Source: Chrysomallon squamiferum
Lineage: Eukaryota > Mollusca > Gastropoda > Neomphalida > Peltospiridae
NCBI GenBank assembly: GCA_012295275.1
Contig: CM022672.1
Coordinates: 26,247,430-26,307,429 of the forward strand
DNA: 60,000 nucleotides
Direction of reading: 5' to 3'
Shown here: piece by piece, positions 31,141-44,322 of the stretch
Layout: every line of letters starts with the position of its first letter
How positions within the stretch are numbered: the stretch's first letter is position 1
Made by a program: the position numbers and the translations under genes
Notes under the pieces: generated by a model
What the model saw: the letters and a program-made list of their open reading frames with translations, nothing else
The model's database searches: none
What the model was told of the DNA's origin: nothing

Positions 31141-34100
31141 TATAAGAAATATATCAACAGTTTCAATCAGATCGGTCAGAAATGTTTACAGAAACGCTGA
31201 AGTTTACCTATCTTATTGCTCTGTAAGATTTTGTTCCCTCTCTCTCAAGGTTGACACGAAACTGCCCAGGGGTTCTTGTTTTCGAGTTGACCTCTGAGTG
31301 TGTTTAACACTGGAAACACACTCGGATCGTACTTTAATTAATTACACCACTAGTCCGTTCTGTAATCAGAGCGTGACGTCGCTTTCTTTATTCAGGGTAT
31401 TTACATATCAATTGTTTGTTTTTGCCAATCATGCACTTGTTCTGTAAACCGTCAGTGTCAGAGAGGTCTATTAACTGATTATTAATTTTTTTTTTTTTTT
31501 TTTTTTATATATGTATGTATGTTTGTCTTTATGTGTATTTGTATGTATATATGTATGTTTGTCTTTATGTGTATTTGTATGTATATATGTATGTTTTTCT
31601 CTAGAAAAGGGGGTATTTTTGTATATGTCTGTATTTATGTGTGTTGTGTGTTGTATTTGTATGTATGTACGCACGTAGTTGTGTATAAATGTGAATTATG
31701 ACTTGCATACAGGTACACTGGTGTGTTTGTAAATAAGCTTACTGGTAGTTTAGGGTCATCCATGACACGCTAAGCTGACACTAAATAATTCTAGTCACAC
31801 AGTAAACAATGTGTGGGAACACAAGTCGGGCGTGTGGATTTTGTGCTCATAACTGATGTGTGTTCACAACAGCTTGCTCTGAGCAACATGTTCATTTTTA
31901 CATCCCTTTTCTCTGACGAAGAATAAAAAAAGCGACCTAGTCACTCACTACCCCAAAACAACAACAATAACAAGAACAACAAGAACAACAAAACCGAACG
32001 GTTTATTTTTATTTTTATTTTTTTTTTGATGCATTTTTTAAACTTGATTGTCAAGAATCGACCTGTTTTGCACAACACACTAATTAAATAGCATTCAGTT
32101 TTCTATCCAATTCCACAATTTTTGGCTCACTGAAGGTCCTTTAAAAAAAAAAAAAAAAAAAAAATCTCTTCAGCCTTTCCTTCTAATGAAAAATAAATCA
32201 TCGTTGTATTGATGTGAACTTATTTCATTTTCTCTGGGAAGAGAACAACAACAAAAAATAAAAGAAAAGAAAATAAAAGAAAAAAGAAGAAAATAAAAGA
32301 AAATAAATAGAAAAAAAAAAAGATTGCTCTTGTTCTTGAACAGACAAAGATAACTGAGATATTGAAAGATTGTTGGAGAGATTTATATAAAGCGTAGATT
32401 TATTACATAGTATTAATAAACAAACTGGAAAATCTCCTTAAAATCTCTTAAAACACACACGTTATTAAAACCTGGAACAAAAAAACAAAACCATAGATAA
32501 TAAATAAATAAATAAATAAATAAATAATCGTTCCATTTTGTATTTGTAAATTATTAGAAAAGATGACGGGCTCATTTCATTTTATCTCAGTCTCTGAACA
32601 TTAAACCAAGTCAAAATCTTTGTAATCCGAGTAGAATGTGATAACAATCAAACACTGAGACTTGAAAACAAGCGCAGACAAAAACAAGGCAACACATGCG
32701 TAAACATTACCCAGTTAGTACCTATAGAGTTTTTTTGTGTGTTGGTTTTTGTTGTCTTTTGTTAACATTGTTGACAGTGACAATGGCAATTGATTTTTCT
32801 CATAAACTGTAGGATTACTTGAAGAGAAGGATGTAATACATATATGTAATAACAAAATTGTTATATGAAAATTTAAGAATTTTTTTTTACCATTTAGCAC
32901 TGTAAAGTCATTTACCTTCTCGTTTGTTTATTTAGTTTTAAATGACAGACCTGTTATGTATAATATCTTTGTTTATTAGAATATTAATAAAATGTTTCAA
33001 ATTATAAACATGTTTTGGACGGGTTTTTTTTAAAGGGTGGAAATCACTAAACTTCCTATTTATACAACAATTTTTATTCTGTAAATGAAATACACTATTA
33101 TGGTATATTTTTAAAAATTCTCCGATGTACTGATCAGTTAATATGAAATACAGCAAACTACACTGTCAGACAGTTTATTTGCAGAATGTTTTAATCAATG
33201 TGACAATGTTCTTCACGTAGTCATTAACAGAAAGCTCAGATTAGGCCGATTGCTTATTTCTATGGCTTTGTATTTACTGAAATTCCAATAACGAAGGTAC
33301 GTATTTTGAAATAGTAATAATGAAGATAAGGAGATTTTGTGGTTTCTTTATTTGTCATCATTATAATTCTCTATCGATATCAACAAGTCAGTGTCATTAC
33401 TACTGGTGGCAAATATTCTCAAGCATCATCATTCCAGATCATCTCAGCCATCATCATTCTCGCTGAATTAACTGAAATCATTCCGTTCGTTTCAGAACCT
33501 TACAGCTAAAAATGTACTGACTATAAAATATTAAACCGATTAAAATAAATCCAGAATATAACAAAATAACGAATTTCGGCGCCTTTTGTAAAAACACTGG
33601 CTTTGTGGGTAAAGAGTGAATTTAAATCAGAATTTTGCAAGTTAATTGATAATATTTATTATTCTATGATCAAGGGCGGATCTGTTATGAAACTTAAGCT
33701 TCAGGGCCCTTAATCCGGGAGGGGCCACAAAAGCGACGTTAAAATTTTAATCCATATCTGAGATGTGGTTTAATTTTTGGAAGACGCCCACTGAAGAAGA
33801 GAACAGTGGTTGTCCAAATGTTGTTGTTGCTTGCAAAGGGCCCCAGTAACATTTTAAGATCCATGGCCCCCAAAAATGTAACTGCCTATAACCATAATGA
33901 AAAAGAAGAAAGATTTTATTTTTCATTCTAACAAAAAATGCACTAGCATTGCAGAATTTTTATTTTTTTTTTTTTTTAAGAATTCGACACAGATGGTTTC
34001 CTTATGTGTTAAAGGGTTAATATAATCACGATGGAAGTTAATACTGGATAAATACATCTTACGACAAGTTAACACGAAATAGGCCCTTCTCTCGAGATTG

Positions 34101-37100
34101 TAAAATAAATGTATATTGATCGACTTCAGTCTGGGGCGACAGTCTTGTAGGAAAGCACATGTCTGTGAGACACATTCATTATCAATGTACATCTGACAGC
34201 AATTAAATTAGGAAATAAAACTATTAGTATACTGTCGTTATTCAGACAGAATTGTATTCACCTTGCTGTTACATCAGCATTGATTCTGAACTGCAAGAGT
34301 GGCGTTTTCTAGATGTTCATTAGTATATGAGTTATACAATAGTGCTGAAAGGAATCTAGAGTTCTCTAGATGGAGTCAAGACATTGTTAGTGCGATTTTT
34401 ATCTGTCAGTCTATGTTTATTCTGTAAGGCAAGAAAGAAAATCTGATATAAACGTAAACTAAGTTTCTATAGTAAACTTGTTATATCTGTGATGCAAATG
34501 TTACCTTTAATGTGTACTTTCTTTACCAAAGTTGAGTTTTCTGTCATATTACACTCATTTCACTCCAGCCCATCCCAAACCCAGTTTTATGTCATTTAAA
34601 AAAGTCATTTTTACTTTAGGTTTAATATGCAAACACTGTATGAATGATATCTTCTTCAATTAGGTGCAAGTTTTTTTATGACAACACCTGCAGGCTATTC
34701 TACGGTATTCAGTTTTCAAACAGAAGACAGAAGCATTAGAACCTGCAGGCAATCCATTGATTCCACATAAATGGGCGATAGCAAGAGGGTAATATCTTGT
34801 GAAGAAATATCTTTAGAAATTAAACTGTTATAATTCCATCTTGTCTGTCTGTATGAGTTGCTACAGAACTCGATTATTCTGATCAAAGTGCTATGTAGGA
34901 AAGAAGATACTGTATAAAAAATGGACTGTGTCAGGAAAGGACTAATACCGTTATCAGTAATATTACTGATAGTGGAGTTTAGAAGCTGACCTGATTTTGA
35001 CCGCATTGTTTCAGTTTAGTTTTTTTTTTTCATTATTTGTATATAAATTAACAGTAGATAAATCAAAATCTGGTATCTGGTGTGTTCAGGTGTAACACAG
35101 TGCAGTGATACGTCTGCCTAAACCTATTAGGAATAAGCTTAATTTATTGTTTTAGTCTAAGAAAGAAAAATGTTTTTGAAACACCGTGTTTTGAATAGCA
35201 TGCTAAACTTGCTGCCTTTATAATCGTGTCAATAACCAGAATGAATCACTGAAATTCATTTACTGTCTGATCTCTATATATTTTGACAAAAGTTTTCATA
35301 ACATAATATTTTTATTACTGACCACTATCTAGACAAACAAAATAATAAATAAATTCATTATTCGTCTATAATATAGCGTGTGGCTTTTGACATGATCAAT
35401 ATAAATGAGATATACGCTTCTCATGGATATCGAAAGGGACGTTAGATGTGATTGTAACCGATATGAAAGGTCATAAACTCAAACTGAACTCATAGACATT
35501 TTTCTTCGTTGTCTAAACTTTGTGGTATTTATGATAATCAGATAAACGCACCTAGACACAAACACCTGCACGCCTATCTACCTAACTACAAACAAACACA
35601 ATCACAAACACATAAATATATACCCATAAACTCACACTGTAGGCACACCCTCACACACATATATATGTACACACACACATTTACACATAGACACTACATT
35701 CAAAGACTATTATACAAATAAAATAATTTATTACATATAAATGTTTTGTTTCTGACAATGCACATGTTTATTTTGTTAATAATAAATGTATTCTTCAATA
35801 TGCAAATTAATAATTCACAAGATCTGAATCAAATTTTTATTTTTTTTTTCAAACAATATCATAATATTTGTACAATGTATTTCTGAATTATATTGATTCT
35901 GAACAAGTAAACAGCTAAATTCTGTTAGAAGAAATGTAAACAATATAGTTTTACATTCACCTGGAATATAAACAGTTTTATATTACAATTAATTACGATC
36001 TAAGGTAAATCACAATAACTAAACAAGTTAATCTGTAAACAAAACATTTTTTGCTGCATCTAATTCTGAATAATTTTATTGTCTTTTTTTGTCCTACTCA
36101 GTCAGCACTTAAACAACCACAACAGCAAACAAATTGTTTTCGAAAATAAGCATTCGTCCGGTTGCCTGGAGCACGTAAAATTTTAATCGAGTCGGTCACT
36201 GTAACATGAAGATAGATACATTATGCGGTATAAATCTTTTGAATTATCTTTATCTTGAGCACATAATAAAACATTTCCTATATACGTCTATCTTAGCATG
36301 CAACGATGTCGTGCAAAACTTGTCAAAACAGGAAAGACTAATGAAAAGCCAGTACTCTAATAATTTAGCAGTGTTCCTGTTGTGATGTAATTACAGCAGA
36401 CGTGTGCTGGCTGTAGTCGATCAAAATATACAACATGTCTCTACGAAAGAAACTTATTGTGGTTTTATAATAATTAATTCTAATATTATGTAGGTGTTTT
36501 TTTTTTTTTTAATTTAATTTTTTTTTATTTGGTAAGTAATTGGTACGTTTTCATGCATCAGTTATTCATATTTATAATAGTCAACTATGATAATATGCCG
36601 CTAAGCATTTCTTTACATAAATACGAATAAGGCAACTAGTGTGGCTAGGAACTGTAGACTGGTTTATATTATAGCGTCGACACATTAGTGTTCGAAAGTC
36701 ATTGATTGTCTACGTAATTATTTGATATTGATTATCGACACGTTTTTCAAAAGCACGTAAAGGTATTTGATTACAACAATAATATCATCAGCAACAGGCT
36801 AATAGTGTGAAACTAATAAGACTGTTCAAAAAATGCTATTAAAAGAAAATTTTAAAAGAAATTGAAAATCACATGTAACATATATATATTTCTAAAATAC
36901 ACAGGCAGGATATAACTGAACAAGGTATGTGACAAGTCCATATATTTTTAATATTGCTAGATTGGCGAAATTTTCTAATATCTAAAGATGGAATTTGTTT
37001 CTTGATTCTCAACACATTTTATTTATTTATTTATTTATTTACTGAATAACTGACACGACAATTCTCAAAAGTGTAAGTAAATAACCATTACAGACAACAG

Positions 37101-37753
37101 ACAGGTCGTTTATAAAGTTTTGATATGTAAATAAATAAAGACAATAAAAAAAATTGAATATCAACCTTAATGAAGTATTAGTTACAATACCCTGTATAGT
37201 TCAGTAAGAGTTTGAGGTGTAAAAAAATTTTTTTTTCGGAATCCAAGACTGCCATGTTCAGGTGTAGTTATCTTCATTAGCAAAGTCTATTCTTAGTGTA
37301 TTATTGACAGCTCTACACGAACTGCTACTTAGAGCAGAAACTCGGCGTGTTCGTTTCTTGCACATCGATAACTAATTAATGTCAATGAAAAAAGCGAATT
37401 GCAAATACAATAGAATAGTTAGCATTAGAACAAAGATACTGAAATCGATTATATACTTCCTGAGACAAAGAGGCCGACTTGCTGAAAGTACCAGGCACGA
37501 CTGATTATTGGTGGGAGGCGAGATTTTGAAAAAGTAGGTTACGAGATCAAATCAGCTACATCCCGTCCCAGCCTAGTTTATGAAAGACGGTGTCTGTTTG
37601 TCCCTGCGGTGCTGATTTTTAAACAGGCACACAGAGACAACTGCGGGTTTTCTCTTTTACATTGATAATTATATAACTAATGACAGTTAATATAAAATTT
37701 ATTTAGAAGACACACACCAAACAAAAAGTATTTAGATATATTTTACTTCTTAC
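31141..37753. other. Gene-free DNA with simple repeats
   Basis: Includes TATG-rich tracts at about 31500-31600, poly-A at 32142-32164, an (AAAT)n at about 32500-32526, and a GGGCCC-rich repeat-like patch at 33660-33890. Open frames on the minus strand at 34716-35006 and 33923-34192 show no recognisable product. Nothing else is supported. Confidence 0.4.
33660..33895. mobile_element. GGGCCC-rich transposon-like remnant
   Basis: A GC-richer island in AT-rich DNA. The left part (ttcagggcccttaatccggg) and the right part, read in reverse (ttactggggccctttgc), share a GGGCCCTT core in opposite orientation. This looks like the ends of an old non-autonomous element. No ORF. The family is not identified. 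Confidence 0.3.
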
Positions 37754-37960
37754 CTGTTTTCATTCGAATTAATCTGCTTCTTACCTCTCTCCGTGAGAAT
37801 ATTAATCGCTTCTAAAGAATTCAAAAAGTGAATGCTTAACAGTTAATAATAATATAAATATACGTGAGTTCTACATATACTAAAGAAAATAGTTAACTCA
37901 CATACTGAAAAATTCCAGTGAACGAAACTGAATACTTGTCTGACCGGAAGCGATTTCTCA
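37754..37960 (-). promoter_or_regulatory. Candidate distal first exon with two alternative donors
   Basis: Minus strand: two donors 31 nt apart, GAGAG|GTAAGAAG (exon end 37785) and AACAG|GTAAGAAG (exon end 37754), downstream of a mixed-composition stretch. They have no coding potential. It may be another PPP2R2 5' exon, or chance. Confidence 0.15.
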
Positions 37961-38292
37961 GAATCTCAGTACACACTCATTACACTGCCAGTTGATTTGT
38001 GCATTGTAAATAGTGGACCCCAATTACATAAAACTCTAACAATCTGGATTTTACAAAACTGTATGAGAACAGATATGAAAAACGACTACAGTTTAAAAGC
38101 AATTATCAAAAAAAAACCACAACAGCTGTCGGGTGCTTAATAAATGCATTGTCAAATATTGTAATAAAAATTTTCCTGTAATTTTATTGTTTGTCTATAT
38201 TTGTTTTCAGGTTGATGGAAGACATAATCTATTTTGTAAATAGTAAAAATGCCAGTTCATTAGTTTACAGCTATGGTGTGTATTTCATATGT

Positions 38293-40918
38293 TACAATAC
38301 AATAATCTATATACCACATACACAAACCACTCTCTCAGAATCTACATTACACACACACAACATACTCTCAGTATCTATATACCACATACACAAACCACTC
38401 TCTCAGTATCTACATCACACACACACAACATACTCTCTCAATATCTACATTACACATACACAACATACTCTCTCAATATCTACATACCAAATACACAACA
38501 TACTCTCTCAATATCTACATACCACATACACAACATACTCTCTCAATATCTACATACCACATACACAACATACTCTCTCAACATATCAAAATACAACATA
38601 CACACAACATACTCATCTCAATATCAACATCTACATACCACATATCACAACATACACAACATATACTCAATATCTACATTACACATACACAACATACTCT
38701 CTCAATATCAACATTACATCTACATACCACATACACAACATACTCTCTCAATATCTACATACACATACACAACATACTCTCAATATCTCTCATATCAAAT
38801 ACACATACACATACACAACATACATACACAACATCTCAATATCTACATTACACATACACAACATACTCTCAATATCTACATACCACACACATACACACAA
38901 CATATACTTCTCAATATCTACATACCACATACACAACATACTCTCTCAATATCTACATTACACAATACACAACATACTCTCAATATCTACATACCACATA
39001 CACAACATACTCTCTCACATATCAACATACACATCTACATATACAACATACTCTCAATATATCATACATACCACATACACAACATACTCTCTCAATATCT
39101 ACATACCAAATACACAACATACTCTCAAATATCAAAATACCAAATACACAACATCAACATCTACATACCAAATACACTCAATATCTACATACCATATACA
39201 CAACATACTCTCTCAATATCTACATACCATAACAACACAACATATCTACATACCACATACACAACATACTCTCTCAATATCTACATACCACATACACAAC
39301 ATACTCTCTCAATATCTACATACCAAATACACAACATACTCTCAATATCAAAATACCAAATACACAACATACTCTCTCAATATCTACATACCATATACAC
39401 AACATACTCTCTCAATATCTACATACCATATACACAACATACTCTCTCAATATCTACATACCACATACACAACATACTCTCTCAATATCTACAAAATACC
39501 AAATACACAACATACTCTCTCAATATCTACATACCAAATACACAACATACTCTCTCAATATCTACATTACACATACACAACATACTCTCTCAATATCTAC
39601 ATCACACATACATACAACATACAACATCTCAAATATCAAAATACCAAATACACAACATACTCTCTCAATATCTACATACCAAATACACAACATACTCTCA
39701 ATATCAAAATACCAAATACACAACATACTCTCTCAATATCTACATACCATATACACAACATACTCTCTCAATATCTACATACCATATACACAAACATACT
39801 CAATATCTACATATCAATATCTCAATATCTACATACCACATACACAACATACTCTCTCAATATCAACATACCACATACACAACATACTCTCTCAATATCT
39901 ACATACCACATACACAACATACTCTCTCAATATCAACATACCACATACACAACATACATCTCTCAAATACTCTCAATATCTACATACCACATACACAACA
40001 TACTCTCTCAATATCAACATACCAAATACACAACATACTCTCTCAATATCTACATTACACATACACAACATACTCTCTCAATATCTACATACCACATACA
40101 CAACATACTCTCTCAATATCAACATACCAAATACACAACATACTCTCTCAATATCTACATATACACATACACAACATACTCTCTCAATATCTACATACCA
40201 CATACACAACATATACAATATCTCTACAATATCTACATACCACATACACAACATACTCTCTCAATATCAACATACCAAATACACAACATACTCTCTCAAT
40301 ATCTACATACCACATACACAACATACTCTCTCAATATCTACATACCACATACACAACATACTCTCTCAATATCAACATACCAAATACACAACATACACAA
40401 CATACTCTCTCAATATCTACATACCACATACATAACATCTCTCTCAATATCAATCATATACCAAATACAACAACATACTCTCTCAATATCTACATACCTC
40501 TCAATATCAACATACCACATACACAACATACTCTCTGAATATCTACATACCACATACACAACATACTCTCTCAATATCAAAATACCAAATACACAACTCT
40601 CTTATTATCTCTATACTACATACACAAACCACTCTCTCAGTATCTATATACTACATACACAAACCACTCGCTCAGTATCTGTTTACCAGATATATAACAC
40701 ACTCTCTCAGTATCTATTTACCAGATATATAACACACTCTCTCAGTATCTATTTACCAGATATATAACACACTCTCTCAGTATCTATTTACCAGATATAT
40801 AACACACTCTCTCAGTATCTATTTACCAGATATATAACACACTCTCTCAGTGTCTATTTACCAGATATATAACACACTCTCTCAGTATCTATTTACCAGA
40901 TATATAACACACTCTCTC
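38293..40918. repeat. 35-bp minisatellite array, about 75 copies
   Basis: Unit of 35 bp with core ACTCTCTCAATATCTACAT followed by ACCACATACACAACAT. Three blocks are seen. A short left block has CTCTCAGTATCTA-type units. The long central block (about 38430-40600) has many small insertions and deletions and interchangeable variants (ACCAAAT, ACCATAT, CAACAT). A right block (40640-40918) is of nearly identical units containing TTACCAGATATATAACACA. Because the plus-strand unit lacks stop codons in all frames, open frames of 858 and 749 codons cross the array. These are Thr/Ser/Tyr/His/Ile/Gln repeats with no sign of being genes. Confidence 0.95.
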
Positions 40919-43767
40919 ATCCGCCAACGCATCAGAACATTTATGCCAGTAGTGCTTAAATCAGTAGAATTAAGGCAGAAAGCTTTCAAATTTAAATGTC
41001 TATTTCTATTTTGAAATGTCGTGTTTTACGTGGATAAAAGTTTATTCCAGTTTATAAAAAAAAAAAGATTAGGGTATTCCAAATTAAAACTTCTTTCCTT
41101 AAAATAAATTAATTGGTCACATTTACTGAACAGAAATATCTGTGAACTTTGTAAAAATAATAAAATTCTAGATCGATAGTTATTTTAATTTCGTTTCATT
41201 ATTACTAAGACTACTTGCATTATTATTAATTTTAAAATAGAAAAAACAAATGTAAATTATTAAAAAAAATAATAATAATAATAAATAATAATGAAAGAAA
41301 AGAAAAGAAAAGCAAATTATTTTAGCTTGCAAAAAATAGGAAGATTAAAATTTCAAAATGTTAACAAGTAATTTGTTCTAGAAACTCAGTGTTCGTGTAT
41401 TAATATTAGGAGAAGTTGATGTAAAACAGTCAGTCTTTCTTAATGAAAGGAAAATAAACACAGAAAACCACAACAGGAAAAAGTAAAAAAAGAAAGACTA
41501 TCTATTTTTTTTCAAATATCAAATGAAGTTAATTAAAGAAATCATATACAGAACAATTCTTTGTATATGACTGATCAAGTTCTTGTTTCTTTTATATAAC
41601 TGTTTTATAACTGTACTCAAACACAAGCATGAATATTGAACACATACAATACAATATTCACACACATATCTATATTAACAAATATACATATACATACATA
41701 TACAACAAACATACAGTATAGATACGAGCATATATAGAGCATAGAGCATATAACATATACACACACACACTTACAAATCACACAGAATATAAACAATAAA
41801 CACACGCATATATATATATATATATATAAACATATAAGCAAATAGGTTTATGTATATAGCACATGCAAAACAGTTATCCTTACAAAGCACATATATACAA
41901 TATACATATAAAACAATCATGCAAATAGATAAAAATCTAAAATTTCGGGTATCTTGAGAATAGAAACTTAGGTTTGCTGGAATAAATCTTCTTAAAGGAA
42001 CTGCAGCTTGATGCCGTATGACAGTAAGACTGGGATGAATGGTATAAATTACGTCATGGTCAGGCTTTGTGCTGGCCTGTAGCCTATAACAAGAATTAAG
42101 TTGATACATCATGAGCACGCCGCCAGTGAAATATCATATTATCAAAGGCAATCATATTCAACAAGATATTAGCAGTCTTAATATATCCCTAGTCTCCAAA
42201 AGCTACTCTAAGAAATGATTAACTCTGTCATTTGATGGACTTAAAAAAAACCCATAAAACATGTAACAATATACGTGTCCCTTCTATAACCACCCAAACA
42301 AAATTATTTAGTTCAGAAAAATACAAAATGATATAAATGCAGTAATTTTTCTTTTATGTTATTGTGCATACGTATCCTACTGAATATTAGTATAATAGAT
42401 ATCTGTTCAGCAAACGCACAATGACAGAAAATGCACATTATTTAATCTTTCCACCAAGTAAAATATAACTAACAACACGATCCCGCGTTATGTAATTTTA
42501 AGCAACGCGCTGATTGCGTCATATCGTTGAAAGAGATTAGATCAGTAGCTTCTTTTTCTATTTTAATGAGAAACATGGTCAACGATGGCCGCCGATGTGA
42601 ATGATAACGAACGTATTCAAGACTGCTAATACAGATTATCAGCGAGAATTAATGATAAAACAAACATTCGAGAGTTTCCCCAAAACCTTCAAGCAAGAAA
42701 ACTTTACATAAATTTGAATAATGAGGTAACAGAAAGCCGTCTGCAATATTGCAGAGAGGTGCTGTTTAAAGATCAGATGTCTGGTTTTGTTTTGCAAGGA
42801 ATATTAATGTTTAATAAACTGAATATTTGAGTTTGTTTTAATCTGCGATATTGCTGATTTAAACACACAGTGTCGCGCACGTTAACAAATGATACTTGAA
42901 ATACAAACACATTTGTTCACGGAAACACTGACACATGAAATGCTAGCGTATCTGTCTTTATATAACAACGATCTGACGTATTAAGAAAATTATTTATTTA
43001 TTTAATAATAATAATAATAATAATGATAATAATCTGTATTAGAATCTGTATTAGAATCTGTATTAGAAATAAATGAAAACATCTGCAACAATACAAAATG
43101 TGTTTAGTTTCGCTCGCTCCAGTACATGCGCACTTAATAGGTTACTAAGCGGCAAAATAAAAAAGAAAGGTATTGCAGACGAAAAGCTGATTCAAGAGAA
43201 CATTTATAAATTACAGCTTTCTTAGCCCCAGGCAACCGTTAAAAGCATCCTATGGAACTGGAGACCTGCGTAATAAATACCATTAATACTGAATTCTTAT
43301 TTAAAAAATGGGAGAAAAAATTATTTGGTAGAGGAAATACGAGTAAATAAATTTCCTGCAAGACTCGGCCATGCTTTGTATCACGTGACGAATGACACGC
43401 ACGCACACCTAATATGTGCCCACACTGACACAGAGATGTTTTATTTAGCTACTGCATCGCATTTCTGTTCGTGTTAAGCACTAGTCTCTCGAGACAGTTT
43501 GTGAAATGCGTATATGGTATGTCCCGCAGCTATTTATTAAATTTTAGAAACATTTGGCCGCCTTTCGCAGTAGATTGCAATTTCACTGTTCAGGATGTCA
43601 ATGGGCAAAGTAGAGGGAAAAAATTGGAGAAAAGCGAGAAAAAATTAGTCTTTAAAAAACAGCAGTAACTAGTAATATAAATAACTTTAACTGCTGAAAC
43701 ACTACATATATACATATGTACAGAGATAAGTACATAGATACACACACACACACACATACACATATAC

Positions 43768-43798
<31 letters not shown>

Positions 43799-44245
43799 AA
43801 CACAAACACAAGCATGCATCCACATGTATATATACATACATACAAATACATATAAAAAATGAAGACAACAGAGAAAAAGAAAATCTAAAAACTGAAATCC
43901 TACTGGACACGAAAAAATATTCAAATACTGACTGGTTTAAATGACGATTCTAAGAATTAAAGAAAAAAATCTGAGAAAAAGGAGAAAATGTAGAAAAAAA
44001 GAAGAAAGAAAGAACACCAATATTTTGAGGTATTTTAGTGCTTGAAGACGATGAGATTGTAGAGCATTTCTGTTTTCTAAGCGCATTTTGCACGTTGATC
44101 TGTACTTGATACTGTGTTTAAACATTAATGGTATTTACAGGTTTACCGTATCAGAGACATGTTTAATTAACAAATAATTAATTTATGGGTACAGAGACGT
44201 AACTAAACAACAGTAGAATATATTTTAATTTTTTTTTTTTCTTAC
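40919..44245. other. Gene-free DNA with possible regulatory patches
   Basis: Contains an (AT)n/(CA)-rich block at about 41640-41830, (AAT)n near 43000-43030, a 15-bp TCTGTATTAGAATCT-type triplet at 43033-43070, and CpG-rich patches at about 42480-42610 (tgcgtcata, gatggccgccga) and 43380-43420 (cacgtgacg). A minus-strand frame at 41771-42118 starts with non-repetitive residues but runs into the microsatellite. No gene is supported. Confidence 0.4.
43738..43802. repeat. (CA)n/(CACATA)n microsatellite
   Basis: CA units followed by CATACA hexamers. It explains two overlapping minus-strand open frames of Cys/Val/Met-rich composition. Confidence 0.9.
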
Positions 44246-44322
44246 CTTTCCATCATTTGCGCGAAACCGTATTCTTGAAGTTCATCAACTGTGCTGATCT
44301 GAGTTGTCTACTGAAGAAATAC
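44246..44322 (-). other. Candidate 77-nt 5' UTR exon
   Basis: Minus strand: acceptor ATCTTTTCCAG (exon from 44322) and donor GGAAAG|GTAAGA (exon end 44246) bound 77 nt that are much less AT-rich than the flanks. All three frames contain stops, so it is non-coding unless translation starts at the ATGATGG just before the donor. Joined to the acceptor at 25329 it would form a PPP2R2 leader. The splice sites are seen; the assignment is inferred. Confidence 0.4.

Noticed and set aside
34716-35006. 96-codon minus-strand frame
   Set aside because: Ser/Leu/Ile-rich without a motif; it could be chance in stop-poor sequence.
38191-40767. 858-codon plus-strand open frame as a giant Ser/Thr/Tyr/His-rich repeat protein
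   Set aside because: It is the translation of a 35-bp minisatellite with no stops in any frame; a second long frame overlaps it, and there are no splice sites or conserved domain.
41771-42118. 115-codon minus-strand frame
   Set aside because: The second half is (AT)n/(CA)n translation; the first half has no recognisable similarity.
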